NCBI GenBank assembly: GCA_030682175.1
Contig: JAUXOM010000122.1
Location: 1 to 64,000 of the forward strand
From: Rhodocyclaceae bacterium
GTDB taxonomy: Bacteria > Pseudomonadota > Gammaproteobacteria > Burkholderiales > Rhodocyclaceae
DNA length: 64,000 nucleotides
Direction of reading: 5' to 3'
This document shows positions 33,523 through 43,226 of the stretch, one piece after another. Positions within the stretch are counted from its first letter, which is position 1; every line of letters begins with the position of its first letter. The position numbers and the translations under genes are program-made. The notes beneath the pieces are model-generated. The model saw nothing but the letters and a program-made list of their open reading frames with translations. It did no database searches and was not told the DNA's origin.

Positions 33523-35364
33523 ATGAGCCACGCCTTCCTGTTCGTCCCCGCTGCCAACCAGGCTGAAGCCCCGAGCTTCCAGAAAGGTGTGCGAGCGCTG
33601 GGCGACTTCAAGGCCGTGCGGATCACGGATACCGCAACCTCCGCCACGGCCGCCCTCGCGGTGGCCCCTGCCGCCAAGGCCACCCAAGTTACAAAGGGAA
33701 GCATCGCCCGTTCCGCCGACGGCCAGGTCTGGATCGCCGACCTTGGCCTGTGGCTGCCCCTGCCGGCGGAGCGCGAGCGCGATGCCGCCTGGCTCATCGA
33801 GCAATACCTCGCCCTTGGGGCGGAAGGCCTCGCGCGCCGGCTGCAAGGCCTGTTCGCGCTGCTCATCGTCGACCAGCGCACGCCGCGACAGGCCCACGTC
33901 ATCACCGATCGTTGCGGCAGCCTGCATGTCTATTGGCGCCAACTGGCCGATGGCGTGGCCGTCTGTTCTTCATCTGCCGTGCTGGCGCAATGCGCCCCCA
34001 GCACGCTTGATCCCGTCGGCGTGCATGAATTCATCGCCACCGGCAACATCTACGAAGACCGCAGCCTGTGGCGCGACATCCGCAAGATCGGCCCGGCCAC
34101 GGTGCTGACCCTCGATGCCGCTGGTACTAAACAACATCGTTACTGGGATTTCTCGGCCGTTGAGCCCGAGCGGCTGAACCTCGAAGAAGCCGTCGAGCAA
34201 ACCCACCACGGCCTCGTTGCCGTGCTCAAGGCCTTGCCCAATTCCGTCGATTGCGGCCAACCGCTCATCTCTGACCTCACCGGCGGCTACGATTCGCGCC
34301 TGCTGCTCACCGGCCTGCTCGATGCGCAGCGGCCGTTTCACACCACCGTCTCGGGCAGCGCCGACCATCCGGATGTCACGGTCGCCGCGCGCATCGCCGC
34401 CGAACTCAAGCTGCAGCACCAGAACATCAGCGCGCCACCGCTGCCCACCGCCGACGAATTCGACGCCGCCGTGCGCATGACCGACGGCGAATTTGACGCC
34501 TTCGACTTCGCGCGCATCCTGCACATCCACCGCCGCCTCGCCGCCGGGCACGGCATGAGCCTCAACGGTTCCTTCGGCGAACTGGCACGCGGTTACTGGT
34601 GGGAACTGCTCTGGCCCAAACTGGCCAACCGCCAGCCGCTCGATGTGGCCATGGTGGCGCGCAAGCGCTTCGCCGCCATCGGCTACGACAAAACCATCTT
34701 CGCCTCATCCGCGCAACTCGATCTGGCCGCGCACATGGCCGCCGTTGCCGGCCGCGCCATCCAGCCCATCGCCGGCTATCCCAACACCACGCAGATGGAT
34801 TGCGTCTATTACAGCCTGCGCATGCAGCGCTGGCAGGGGCGCATCGCCAGCAGCACCAACCAGCTGTGGCCGGCGTTTTCGCCCATCGGCTTCGCCCAGG
34901 TGCTCGACCCCATCCTCGCCGCCCGCGCCGACACGCGCTTCCGCAGCCTGCTCGCGCGCCGCCTGTTCCAGCGCTTTGCCCCGCCGCTGGCGCGCATCCC
35001 TCTCGAACACGGCTACCCGCCGGTACCCGCTTCACCGTTCAACTTCTGGCGCTTCGCGCCCCTGTTGAGCCACTATGGCGGCAAGGTCATCAACAAGGTG
35101 GCCGCAAAACTGGGCATGGCCAGCAAGCCAGCCAGGCCGACAACGCGGCCCGATGACACAGCACTGATGCGGGACACCGGCATCGCGGATTGGCAGAAGT
35201 CGCCACTCATCCTGCAATCAGGCCTCTTCAATGAACAGGCACTGCGCAATCTGCTCGACAAGAACAGCCTGTCGAGCGGGCCACGTGTGGAACAATGGCG
35301 GCGATTGATGACTCTGGAAGCCTTGATGCGAAATATCCAGACGGGCGACGCCACCCAACCATGA
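33523..35364 (+). CDS. Asparagine-synthase-like protein lacking catalytic Cys
   Basis: 613 residues. The N-terminal ~200 residues resemble the glutaminase fold (LGAEGLARRLQGLFALLIVD, VITDRCGSLHVYWRQ) but begin MSHAFLF, so Cys2 is absent. The synthetase half has SDLTGGYDSRLLLTGLL, a variant of the SGGxDS ATP-binding loop, and LNGSFGELARGYWWELL. It probably uses another nitrogen donor, or acts as an ATP-dependent ligase rather than an amidotransferase. The first ~210 bases are duplicated at 32101. The stop overlaps the next methyltransferase by four bases. Confidence 0.85.
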   Translation: MSHAFLFVPAANQAEAPSFQKGVRALGDFKAVRITDTATSATAALAVAPAAKATQVTKGSIARSADGQVWIADLGLWLPLPAERERDAAWLIEQYLALGAEGLARRLQGLFALLIVDQRTPRQAHVITDRCGSLHVYWRQLADGVAVCSSSAVLAQCAPSTLDPVGVHEFIATGNIYEDRSLWRDIRKIGPATVLTLDAAGTKQHRYWDFSAVEPERLNLEEAVEQTHHGLVAVLKALPNSVDCGQPLISDLTGGYDSRLLLTGLLDAQRPFHTTVSGSADHPDVTVAARIAAELKLQHQNISAPPLPTADEFDAAVRMTDGEFDAFDFARILHIHRRLAAGHGMSLNGSFGELARGYWWELLWPKLANRQPLDVAMVARKRFAAIGYDKTIFASSAQLDLAAHMAAVAGRAIQPIAGYPNTTQMDCVYYSLRMQRWQGRIASSTNQLWPAFSPIGFAQVLDPILAARADTRFRSLLARRLFQRFAPPLARIPLEHGYPPVPASPFNFWRFAPLLSHYGGKVINKVAAKLGMASKPARPTTRPDDTALMRDTGIADWQKSPLILQSGLFNEQALRNLLDKNSLSSGPRVEQWRRLMTLEALMRNIQTGDATQP

Positions 35365-36278
35365 CCTACAGCCTCACAATGATTCTGAAGGCAATCGCGA
35401 GCAACCAGGTCGCACGCTTCGCGCCAAGCCAATATGTCAAGCTGACGGGGCAGACCGGTCGCGGCGATAGCACAAAGGAAACACCAGCCGACATTGCCCA
35501 ATATTTCCGTCAATGCGTTATCGACTATCTCGATACTTTGGGTATCCCGCCAAGCGGGCGGGCGGATTTTCTGCAAGACAAAGTGGTGCTGGAATACGGG
35601 CCAGGCGATATTCCCGGCGTTGCCTTGCTGCTGGTGGCTTATGGCGCACGCAAGGTTTACTGTGTCGACCGCTTCCCGCTCGTCAGCATTGCCAGCAAGA
35701 ACATCAGCGTCATTCATGAATTGGCGAACATGCTCAGTGCATCTGAGCGCCAGCGTTTCAACCAATGCTTCAAGAACCCGCAGGCGCCAGAAGTGGGGTT
35801 CAACACCGAGTGCATTGAATATCTGGTTCGACCGAGCGGTGTGTCGGGTTTGCAGGATGAAGTGGATATCGCCCTGTCTCGCGCCGTGCTAGAGCACGTG
35901 AATGACCTTGACGCCACCTTCGAAGACATGCTGCAAGCCATGAAACCTGGTGCGATCTCAGTACATCAGGTCGATTTGCGCAGTCATGGGCTACATGTGT
36001 CGAACCCATTGGACTTTCTCGCGCCGCCCACTTGGCTCTGGCAACTCATGCATTCACACAAGGGCGTGCCAAATCGCTGGCGTGCCGATCGTTATGAACA
36101 GATCATCCGTCGTTTAGGTGTCGAGTTGATCGCTTTCAAGCCTACGACGGTGTTCGATCAGTCATTGGTGACCACGATTCGGCCGGTTCTCGCAACGCCT
36201 TTCCGTCAAGTCGGTAACGAACAACTGACATGGCAAGGGTTCTGGCTCGCTTTCCGTAAGGTGAATAGCCATGCGTGA
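35361..36278 (+). CDS. SAM-dependent methyltransferase
   Basis: 305 residues from ATG 35361, overlapping the previous stop (ATGA). The SAM motif appears as VVLEYGPGDIPGVALLLVAY and VYCVDRFPLVSIASKN; ISVHQVDLRSHGLHVSNPLD and VALSRAVLEHVNDLDATFED-type sequence fit a class I methyltransferase. The open frame extends upstream to 35295 but only inside the neighbour. It probably modifies a sugar or carboxyl of the polymer; no closer family was recognised. Its 3' end overlaps the O-glycosylation ligase start by eight bases, so translation is coupled. Confidence 0.8.
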   Translation: MTYSLTMILKAIASNQVARFAPSQYVKLTGQTGRGDSTKETPADIAQYFRQCVIDYLDTLGIPPSGRADFLQDKVVLEYGPGDIPGVALLLVAYGARKVYCVDRFPLVSIASKNISVIHELANMLSASERQRFNQCFKNPQAPEVGFNTECIEYLVRPSGVSGLQDEVDIALSRAVLEHVNDLDATFEDMLQAMKPGAISVHQVDLRSHGLHVSNPLDFLAPPTWLWQLMHSHKGVPNRWRADRYEQIIRRLGVELIAFKPTTVFDQSLVTTIRPVLATPFRQVGNEQLTWQGFWLAFRKVNSHA

Positions 36279-37599
36279 TCTACTGGTCGTCGGCATTGTC
36301 CTGATTTGTGCCGTTTGGGCGCTGCGCCGGCCATGGATTGGCGTCATGCTCTGGACTTGGCTCAGCATCATGAACCCCCACCGCTACACATGGGGCTTCG
36401 CTTACGATGCGCCCCTTGCGGCGATTGCAGCCGTGGCGACCCTGCTTGGTTTGCTGTTTACGAAGGAAAGGCAATCACCTTTCCAGGGTGCGCCGGTTAT
36501 CTGGTTTGCACTACTCGCGTCATGGATCACCCTGTCCTGGTTGATGGGGATAGATGTCAGCGGTGATTATGAACAGTGGGACAAGGTGATGAAGATCTAC
36601 TTCATGACCTTTATTGCGCTGACTTTGCTCTTTACCAAGCATCACATCATGGCTTTTGTCTGGGTGTCTGCGGGCTCGCTGGCAATTCTGGCGGCTAAGG
36701 GCGGGGTATTCACCGTCTTGACAGCCGGCAGCCATCGCGTCTGGGGGCCGGCGGGTTCGTTTATCGCCGATAACAACCACATGGCCCTGGCCACAATCAT
36801 GGCCATTCCATTGCTTTATTTCCTGCTCGGGCAATTGACCAAACGGTGGATGCGTTTGGTGATGTGGGGGGTGATCTTGCTAAGTGCTGCGGCCGCCTTG
36901 GGTAGCCATTCGCGGGGGGGGGTTCTAGCTATCGCCGCCATGGTGGCGATGCTCTGGTGGCGCAGTGAGCGGAAAGGTGGCGTCGCTGTGATGATCCTGA
37001 TCGGCCTGCTGTTCCTCCTGCCCATGATGCCCGAACACTGGTGGGAGCGGATGACATCCATTCGCAGCTATGAAGAAGATGCTTCGGCAATGGGTCGCAT
37101 CAATGCCTGGATTGTTGCGTGGGAGGTGGCTAAACACAATTTCTTTGGCGGAGGTATGTCATATCAGCATGCGGTATTTTTTTCGCTTTACGGCGTTTAC
37201 GAAGCCGTTGCACGCTCCGCGCACAGCATCTACTTCCAAATTCTAGGCAATCACGGTTTTATTGGATTGTTTATCTACCTCGCGCTTTGGATCGCCACTT
37301 ATCGCACCGCGAGTTGGTTGCGCAAGAATGGAAAAGTCCATCCTGAAACCCGCTGGACTGCAGACTTGGGCGCGATGGTACAGGTGAGCCTGGTTGGTTT
37401 TGCGGTCGGTGGCGCATTCCTCTCGATGCCTTATTTCGATCTGCCCTACAACATGATGGTGATGGTGGTGTTGACAAAGAAATGGGTCGAACAAAAACGC
37501 TGGGCGAGCGAGCCCGACATGTCCATTCTCGAATACATAGGCCTTAGGAAGCGCAAGTCACCGCCCAAGCCGGCCTCATCCCCAGCGGGACCAGGCTGA
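36271..37599 (+). CDS. Exosortase A-associated O-glycosylation ligase (TIGR03097 type)
   Basis: 442 residues with about 11 predicted membrane segments. The opening IGVMLWTWLSIMNPHRYTWG and the loop AAKGGVFTVLTAGSHRVWGP, GSFIADNNHMALATIMAIPL are characteristic of the group recalled as TIGR03097 (Wzy/WaaL superfamily). It carries out membrane transfer of undecaprenyl-linked glycan to a protein or polymer. Another conserved part is AHSIYFQILGNHGFIGLFIY. It is distinct from the second O-antigen-ligase-like protein at 56880. The stop overlaps the deacetylase start by one base (TGATG). Confidence 0.93.
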   Translation: MRDLLVVGIVLICAVWALRRPWIGVMLWTWLSIMNPHRYTWGFAYDAPLAAIAAVATLLGLLFTKERQSPFQGAPVIWFALLASWITLSWLMGIDVSGDYEQWDKVMKIYFMTFIALTLLFTKHHIMAFVWVSAGSLAILAAKGGVFTVLTAGSHRVWGPAGSFIADNNHMALATIMAIPLLYFLLGQLTKRWMRLVMWGVILLSAAAALGSHSRGGVLAIAAMVAMLWWRSERKGGVAVMILIGLLFLLPMMPEHWWERMTSIRSYEEDASAMGRINAWIVAWEVAKHNFFGGGMSYQHAVFFSLYGVYEAVARSAHSIYFQILGNHGFIGLFIYLALWIATYRTASWLRKNGKVHPETRWTADLGAMVQVSLVGFAVGGAFLSMPYFDLPYNMMVMVVLTKKWVEQKRWASEPDMSILEYIGLRKRKSPPKPASSPAGPG

Positions 37600-38552
37600 T
37601 GCTTTTCAAGACGGCGCTCTCCTTCGTTTCGCCCGCCGGTCAGCGCGGTCGGCTGTGCATATTCATCTTTCACCGCGTATTGCCACAGCCCGATCCACTG
37701 TTTCCCGACGAACCCTGCGTACGGCGCTTCGATGAGATGATGGGCTGGCTGGCGGGTTGGTTCAATGTTCTTCCCCTCGATGAGGCGGTCGAGCGGCTGC
37801 ATCGCGGCTTGTTGCCGGCACGCGCAGCGGCGATAACATTCGATGATGGCTATGCCGACAACCTGTTGCACGCCACGCCTATCTTGATCAAGCACAATCT
37901 GACGGCCACTTTTTTCATCGCAACAGGCTTTCTCGACGGCGGTGTCATGTGGAACGACATCATCATCGAGTCTATCCGTACCGCCCGCAATCCTGAGATC
38001 GATCTGGGGTGGCTCGGTTTGGGTGTGCTGTCAATCGCCAGTATCGATGAGAAGCGCAGCGCCATCGAACAGGTGCTGCGCGGGATTAAACACCGCCCCT
38101 GCGCAGAGCGTGACGAGGCGGTTGAATCCATCCGCTTGATCTGTGCGGGAAATGTACCCCGCGATCTGATGCTGGCGGCCACACAGTTGCAGGAGTTGCG
38201 GGAGGGCGGCATGAGTATTGGTGCCCACACGGTGAGCCACCCGATCCTGGCCCAGCATCCCGATGCCGCAGCGCGTCAGGAGATTGCGGACAGCCGCGAC
38301 TTTCTCGAGGAATTGCTGAAAGAGCGCGTCCCGTTGTTCGCCTATCCGAATGGCAAACTGGGCCGCGACTACCTGCCCAAGCATGTAGAGATGGCGCGCG
38401 AGTTGGGTTTCACCGCGGCGGTATCGACCAACTGGGGCGTCGGCGCAGAAGGCCGTGATCTGTATCAGCTGCCGCGTTTCACCCCGTGGCAGCGTTCCAG
38501 ACTTGGCTATTGCTCCCGATTGTTAAGAAACTATTTACCGGGGCGGGCATGA
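37599..38552 (+). CDS. Polysaccharide deacetylase (NodB family)
   Basis: 317 residues. The NodB motifs are AAITFDDGYADNLLHATPI (catalytic Asp pair), IGAHTVSHPILAQHP (metal-binding His pair) and FAYPNGKLGRDYLPKH. The N-terminal FIFHRVLPQPDPLFP matches the family that begins with a short beta-strand extension. It probably removes acetyl groups from amino sugars of the polymer, complementing the DUF3473 enzyme at 16502. There is no strong signal peptide. It is coupled on both sides: a 1-base overlap upstream and a 4-base overlap with the heparinase-like gene. Confidence 0.9.
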   Translation: MLFKTALSFVSPAGQRGRLCIFIFHRVLPQPDPLFPDEPCVRRFDEMMGWLAGWFNVLPLDEAVERLHRGLLPARAAAITFDDGYADNLLHATPILIKHNLTATFFIATGFLDGGVMWNDIIIESIRTARNPEIDLGWLGLGVLSIASIDEKRSAIEQVLRGIKHRPCAERDEAVESIRLICAGNVPRDLMLAATQLQELREGGMSIGAHTVSHPILAQHPDAAARQEIADSRDFLEELLKERVPLFAYPNGKLGRDYLPKHVEMARELGFTAAVSTNWGVGAEGRDLYQLPRFTPWQRSRLGYCSRLLRNYLPGRA

Positions 38553-40768
38553 GCAGAAAGTTTCTGACAATTTCGCGGATTGTTGTCGTTATCGCTGTTA
38601 TCGCGAGTATCTGGATCCCGGTCTGGCACCACTATCACATTGATCGCCAACTCCCGGCTGCAGAGGCTATGGCATCCGCTTTGACCGTGCCCGAATCCGG
38701 GGTGCTCTCCGAAATCGGCCGGATGGCGTTGGGCATCTCATTGGTTGATTCCGTAACCGAGATCGTTCCTGCGGCTGAGAAAATTGTCGGCAGCACATTG
38801 AATGCCAGTGCCTTCGGCATATACGACGTGAAGCTGCGCGGATACCCCGAGGACTTGCGTGATGGCCCACCCTCATTCCAATTGGCAAAAGCCAGCCTTG
38901 GCATCGAAGCGATTCTGTTGGACGCTTTCGAGAAGACACACGACACTCGTTTCCTGAACAGGGCCGCTGCCCGGATCGTGAGTTTCGCCGACTACGAAAG
39001 CCGTCGTCGCATGGATCAAGGATTTCTCTGGAACGACCATGCGATCGCCGCCCGTGGGGCCGTCCTGGCGCGACTCTGGAAACATGTGCGCGATCGACCT
39101 GATCTTGAAAGCGGAGTTCGATATGCTTTATTCGGTCTGGCAGTCCGCAGCGGCAGGCTGCTTACCAAACCGACGCACTTTACCGTGCGCACCAATCACG
39201 GCGTAATGCAGAACATCGCTTTGCTGCAACTGGCTGCTGCTTTCCCCACCTTGCCTGAGTCGGATGAATGGCGAAATCTGGCGGCCGCCCGGCTGGCGAT
39301 CCAATTGCCCTTTTACGTATCGGCCGAAGGTGTCATCCTTGAGCATTCGGCCGAATATCACAGATTCGGGTACGAACTGTTATTGATGGCAACCCGGTTG
39401 TGCGTCCTGAATGGGCTGGCGCCAAGCCATGGGTTGGTCAATTCGGTTGAAAAAGCGCGTGAATTCCTGGCGTTGCTGCGGCGGCCCGATGGCACGCTGC
39501 CCGCAATAGGCAATACCAAGCAGGGGGCGCAATATTCCTTTCCATCCGGGGCGGGCAATGGTCGAGAACCCCTGCGCCCAGAACATGCTGCCTTGTCGGA
39601 AATACCACCTCAAGGGGCATATCTGTTTCCGCTATCAGGGTATTCCGTGTGGTGGGATGTTTCGCAAAATATCGACGCCACTCAGACAGTCATCGCCTGG
39701 GCCAAACACGATGGACATGGCCACAAGCATGCGGACGAAGCGACCGTGTCGTGGTGGTCGAACGGCGTCGACTGGCTGACGAATACAGGTTACTGGCCCT
39801 ACGGAGAGCGTTTGACCGATGCCTCCTATGGATGGGAAGCATCCAACGCACCGCATGAGGTCGGCGAATCGCCCAAATCGGCACGTACTGTTCGTGCAGT
39901 GAGGGTGGGCGATGCGCCGGGCATACGATTTATTGAAATCGAACGAGCCAATGCCGATGGTGCCAGGTTTAACCGTCAGGTGATTCGTCTTGATGACCAG
40001 CAACTGGTCGTGGTCGATTTCTCAAGAAATGTACGCAAGGGAACCGAGATCATCTGGACCCCCGCCCCGCTGAGTCGCATTCATCAACTCGCATCGGGAC
40101 GAGAGTTTGCTACGGCACCATTCAACGACGGTCGTCGGTTGGAGATTGCCATGGCATCCGGAAGCAGCATGACCATGAGTATTCACCGTGGCTCGGCGCA
40201 GCCATTTGCCGGCTGGGTCGCCGTTGGGGGGAAACCAACGCCAACGGATGCTTTGCGAATCATCCGTCCCGAACCAGACTCGGCTGTTGCTGCCTATTTC
40301 CGCATTGCGAAAGAAACTGCCGATGTGCGGAGGACGGCAGTATTGTCGGCGAATGCCTCACCGGAACAGTGGGGCCTGACCATCGAGTCAGCTGGGGGGG
40401 GCGCGATAAACCTATTTCGAACTCCATCGGGGCTGAATGTTCGATCTGAAAAAGATGGGGGAAGTCGTCACCCTGCCACTGCGATCAGGCTGGTTGAAGT
40501 ACAGAATGTTGATGCCGGCAGGGATGAACTGATGCGCGCCTATGCCAACGCTGTTAATGCGTACCCGCAATGGCGAGATTTGACGTATTACCGCGCCAGG
40601 TTATCCGGATTGCTCGTTCTGCTTGGGATCTTTATTGAAATAGCTTATGCAGTCGCGATCCGGAGATTGCCAGAGAACGCACTGAGATACTCTGTTGCAG
40701 GACACGCCTTGCTCTTTGTCGGCTGGCTGCTGATCGGCGTTTGGGCCACGTTCTTTTATCTGCGTTAG
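38549..40768 (+). CDS. Heparinase II/III-like polysaccharide lyase with membrane anchors
   Basis: 739 residues from ATG 38549; the frame extends upstream to 38486 but that is inside the deacetylase. There is an N-terminal hydrophobic helix (ISRIVVVIAVIASIWIPVW) and two C-terminal membrane helices (LLVLLGIFIEIAYAVAI; HALLFVGWLLIGVWATFF). The middle has the alpha/alpha-toroid (NHGVMQNIALLQLAAAFPTL; HSAEYHRFGYELLLMATRL) and beta-sandwich (WAKHDGHGHKHADEATVSWW) of the heparinase II/III fold, including the Asn-His, Tyr and His active-site candidates. It probably trims polymer in the periplasm, as AlgL-like lyases do in other export systems. It converges with the flippase gene. Confidence 0.87.
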   Translation: MSRKFLTISRIVVVIAVIASIWIPVWHHYHIDRQLPAAEAMASALTVPESGVLSEIGRMALGISLVDSVTEIVPAAEKIVGSTLNASAFGIYDVKLRGYPEDLRDGPPSFQLAKASLGIEAILLDAFEKTHDTRFLNRAAARIVSFADYESRRRMDQGFLWNDHAIAARGAVLARLWKHVRDRPDLESGVRYALFGLAVRSGRLLTKPTHFTVRTNHGVMQNIALLQLAAAFPTLPESDEWRNLAAARLAIQLPFYVSAEGVILEHSAEYHRFGYELLLMATRLCVLNGLAPSHGLVNSVEKAREFLALLRRPDGTLPAIGNTKQGAQYSFPSGAGNGREPLRPEHAALSEIPPQGAYLFPLSGYSVWWDVSQNIDATQTVIAWAKHDGHGHKHADEATVSWWSNGVDWLTNTGYWPYGERLTDASYGWEASNAPHEVGESPKSARTVRAVRVGDAPGIRFIEIERANADGARFNRQVIRLDDQQLVVVDFSRNVRKGTEIIWTPAPLSRIHQLASGREFATAPFNDGRRLEIAMASGSSMTMSIHRGSAQPFAGWVAVGGKPTPTDALRIIRPEPDSAVAAYFRIAKETADVRRTAVLSANASPEQWGLTIESAGGGAINLFRTPSGLNVRSEKDGGSRHPATAIRLVEVQNVDAGRDELMRAYANAVNAYPQWRDLTYYRARLSGLLVLLGIFIEIAYAVAIRRLPENALRYSVAGHALLFVGWLLIGVWATFFYLR

Positions 40769-40772
40769 CCAG

Positions 40773-42251
40773 TCAGCTGCGTATTGAGCGCAGTTTTTCG
40801 AGCAGGTATCTTTCCGCGCCCCAGGGCATTTTCTGCGCAAACCAGAACAGCAGCAGCAGCGCCGAATAAACCGCACCGCCTACAAGAACATCGACAACTA
40901 GCCGTAACCCCGGTGCCCAGTCGGGCGATACAGTAATAAATATAAGCGCAGCCGCCATGCCGCCGGTTGCAAACGCCGGCCGCCAGACATGGGCCAGCAC
41001 GTGCCGCCAGCTCAGGCCCGGTACGACATGCAGCACCATACCGAGAAAAGCCAGCATTGCAAGGATCGAAACAGCAAGCCGGATGTTCGCGATCCCCTCC
41101 GCTCCTGCCTGCGGAAACGCAAGCAAAGTCAGGCTGGCCAGCATGCCCAGTTGCAGCCAGGAAAATATCGCCAGAAGTCTCACCTTGCCCAGGGTGAGCA
41201 GCAGGTAACCGCTGCTGTGCATCATGGCGAGGGCCACGTTCAGCAATGCCAGCGTCTGCACGAGTGGAATCGCGACCTGCCATTGAACGCCGAGCAAGAG
41301 AGGCACGGCGGTATCGGCCACCAGCGCCAACCCGACGCCGGCAGGCAGGGCGACGATGGCCTGGACGCCTAGCGCGAGGCAGTAGGTTCTGCGCAATTCG
41401 GCGGGATCGTGTGCCGCCTGGACGAAGGCGGGGAACAGGACGCGCCCCAGCGGGGCGAGCAACTCCCCGGTCGGCATGGCGGCTATGTCGTCGGCAAGGC
41501 TGTAAGCACCGAGTGTGGCTGCATCGGTGCGCCGTCCCACTAAAATCTTGTCCAGTTGTTGCGTGCCATATGCGCCGAGGTTGCGCACGAGTATCCACTG
41601 GGAGAATCCCCACATTTGCTTGATGCGTGCCAATGAGAGGCGGGGACGAAAGTCATGCAATGCATAACTGAGCCATACGCCCACGAGACGCCCGGCGAGC
41701 GCGCCGATGACCATAGCCCAGTACGAACGTAGCCAGAAGGCTAACGCGATGGTGATGACGAACCCCGCCAGCCGGCGCAGGAAAAAGAAACGGAAGTCAC
41801 GCCCGAACTCCATGTTCTTCTGGAAGTAAACAATGCCGATGTTCTCGATGCCGCCGAGAACCACGGTAAGCGCCATGAAACGCAGAACGTCTTCGACGCG
41901 GGCATCGTTGAAATACTCGGCGGCAAGCGGCGCGCCGAGTATGGCGATCAGAAGGGCGGCGAGCAGCGCCTGCCCGAGCCGCAGTGTCCAGGCGGTGTCG
42001 AAATCGTCGCGGTCGGCCTTGGGGTTCTGGATCAGTGCCGAGTTCACCCCCATATCCAGCAGAGTGTCGATCAGGGCCACCACCAGCGAAGCCATCGCCA
42101 CGATGCCGAAATCGGCCGGCATCAGCAGCCGCGCGAGTATCAGCGTGCTGGCGATGCCGATCAGGCGGTCAGTCCAGCGCATGGCGACGACAAGCACCGC
42201 GCCACGGGCGACGGAAACTGGGCTGGGTGGCCTGCCAGATGAAATGGTCAC
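40773..42251 (-). CDS. Wzx-type oligosaccharide flippase (MOP superfamily)
   Basis: 492 residues, about 12-14 membrane segments, with the MOP/WzxC-like N terminus (LIGIASTLILARLLMPADFG, ALIDTLLDMGVNSALIQNP). It should flip the lipid-linked repeat unit across the inner membrane. This is the last gene of a minus-strand operon of five genes; the gap from the preceding glycosyltransferase is 21 bases. It ends four bases from the convergent lyase gene, leaving no space for a terminator hairpin between them. Confidence 0.93.
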   Translation of the reverse strand: MTISSGRPPSPVSVARGAVLVVAMRWTDRLIGIASTLILARLLMPADFGIVAMASLVVALIDTLLDMGVNSALIQNPKADRDDFDTAWTLRLGQALLAALLIAILGAPLAAEYFNDARVEDVLRFMALTVVLGGIENIGIVYFQKNMEFGRDFRFFFLRRLAGFVITIALAFWLRSYWAMVIGALAGRLVGVWLSYALHDFRPRLSLARIKQMWGFSQWILVRNLGAYGTQQLDKILVGRRTDAATLGAYSLADDIAAMPTGELLAPLGRVLFPAFVQAAHDPAELRRTYCLALGVQAIVALPAGVGLALVADTAVPLLLGVQWQVAIPLVQTLALLNVALAMMHSSGYLLLTLGKVRLLAIFSWLQLGMLASLTLLAFPQAGAEGIANIRLAVSILAMLAFLGMVLHVVPGLSWRHVLAHVWRPAFATGGMAAALIFITVSPDWAPGLRLVVDVLVGGAVYSALLLLFWFAQKMPWGAERYLLEKLRSIRS

Positions 42252-42272
42252 TTGGTGTCGATGCCTGTTAAA

Positions 42273-43226
42273 TTACTTGTGCGCGCGTGTGGCTTGCTGT
42301 TCAATCGTCTGTCTCAGTGATTTCAGTATTGTCGGCAAAACCGTCAATTCATTTGCATCGCTACGTCGGTGATGAGCAAAGCTTCGCCGAACATGGAGCC
42401 CAAAGGGAATATCCTGCCAGACGAAGGATTCCCATTCGTCTGGAATCTGTTCATTTAACCAACCACGATCCCGAAAGGTTTCTGTGCTGAAGTAGCCCGG
42501 CTGTTGCGGTTCCATGCACATTCTGTCAGGCAGCAGAGATTCGATCAGGCGGTTCTTGATCGTTTGGTAGATTGGTTCTGGGCAATAGACAGGCATGACA
42601 ATCTCATGTTTGGCAGAGTGATCGCGATATCGAAACCAGATGCGCGTGCCCGTATCCCAGCATCGTCGTGTCAGGCGATAGCCGATTGCCGGTATCAAAT
42701 TTAGAAGCTTCGCAATGCGGGTACGTTTCCAAGCGAGTACCTCCAGCACTGGCGTGAAGTCGAGCGATGCGGGATCAATGACCTGGCTGTCGAAGGCGAA
42801 GCAGTGCACCGCAGGGAAGTAGCGATAGTTTTCATGATGCCTTGGATGCCATGGCACACCGAAAAAACTGATCTTCTGCGATAGCATGTATTCAGGAATC
42901 GCCTCAGCCCAATTGGGGAATAAAAGAAAAAAATCCGGGTCGAGGATCAGGACATGGCGGTTGAGCTTTGTTGTGCGTAACAACTTGTTCAGTGCGGTGG
43001 CATGGTGGTGGCTGATCCCTTTGCCAGTTTCACCGTCACCTTGGCGCACGATAAAACCTATTTCATTACCAACGCATCGATCAGGATGGTCTGCCGGGCT
43101 GTTCTCGGCGACATGCCAATCCACCAGATGCCGGAAATTCGCATGCAGCGATTGAGCGAGCCGTATGTTTTCCTGCAACAACGTTCTGTGACCGTAAGAG
43201 ACGGTCAGGATCGTGAGTGGCTTCAT
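42273..43226 (-). CDS. Putative GT-A-like glycosyltransferase
   Basis: 317 residues. The opening LTILTVSYGHRTLLQENIRL resembles family 2 glycosyltransferases, and HVLILDPDFFLLFPNWAEAI contains a DPD motif in place of the usual DxD that binds the donor metal. A long basic C-terminal half is not recognised. It overlaps the preceding methyltransferase by four bases in an operon with UXS and the flippase, so a role in adding a sugar (perhaps xylose or another UXS product) is inferred. Composition is slightly AT-richer than the core. Confidence 0.6.
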   Translation of the reverse strand: MKPLTILTVSYGHRTLLQENIRLAQSLHANFRHLVDWHVAENSPADHPDRCVGNEIGFIVRQGDGETGKGISHHHATALNKLLRTTKLNRHVLILDPDFFLLFPNWAEAIPEYMLSQKISFFGVPWHPRHHENYRYFPAVHCFAFDSQVIDPASLDFTPVLEVLAWKRTRIAKLLNLIPAIGYRLTRRCWDTGTRIWFRYRDHSAKHEIVMPVYCPEPIYQTIKNRLIESLLPDRMCMEPQQPGYFSTETFRDRGWLNEQIPDEWESFVWQDIPFGLHVRRSFAHHRRSDANELTVLPTILKSLRQTIEQQATRAHK

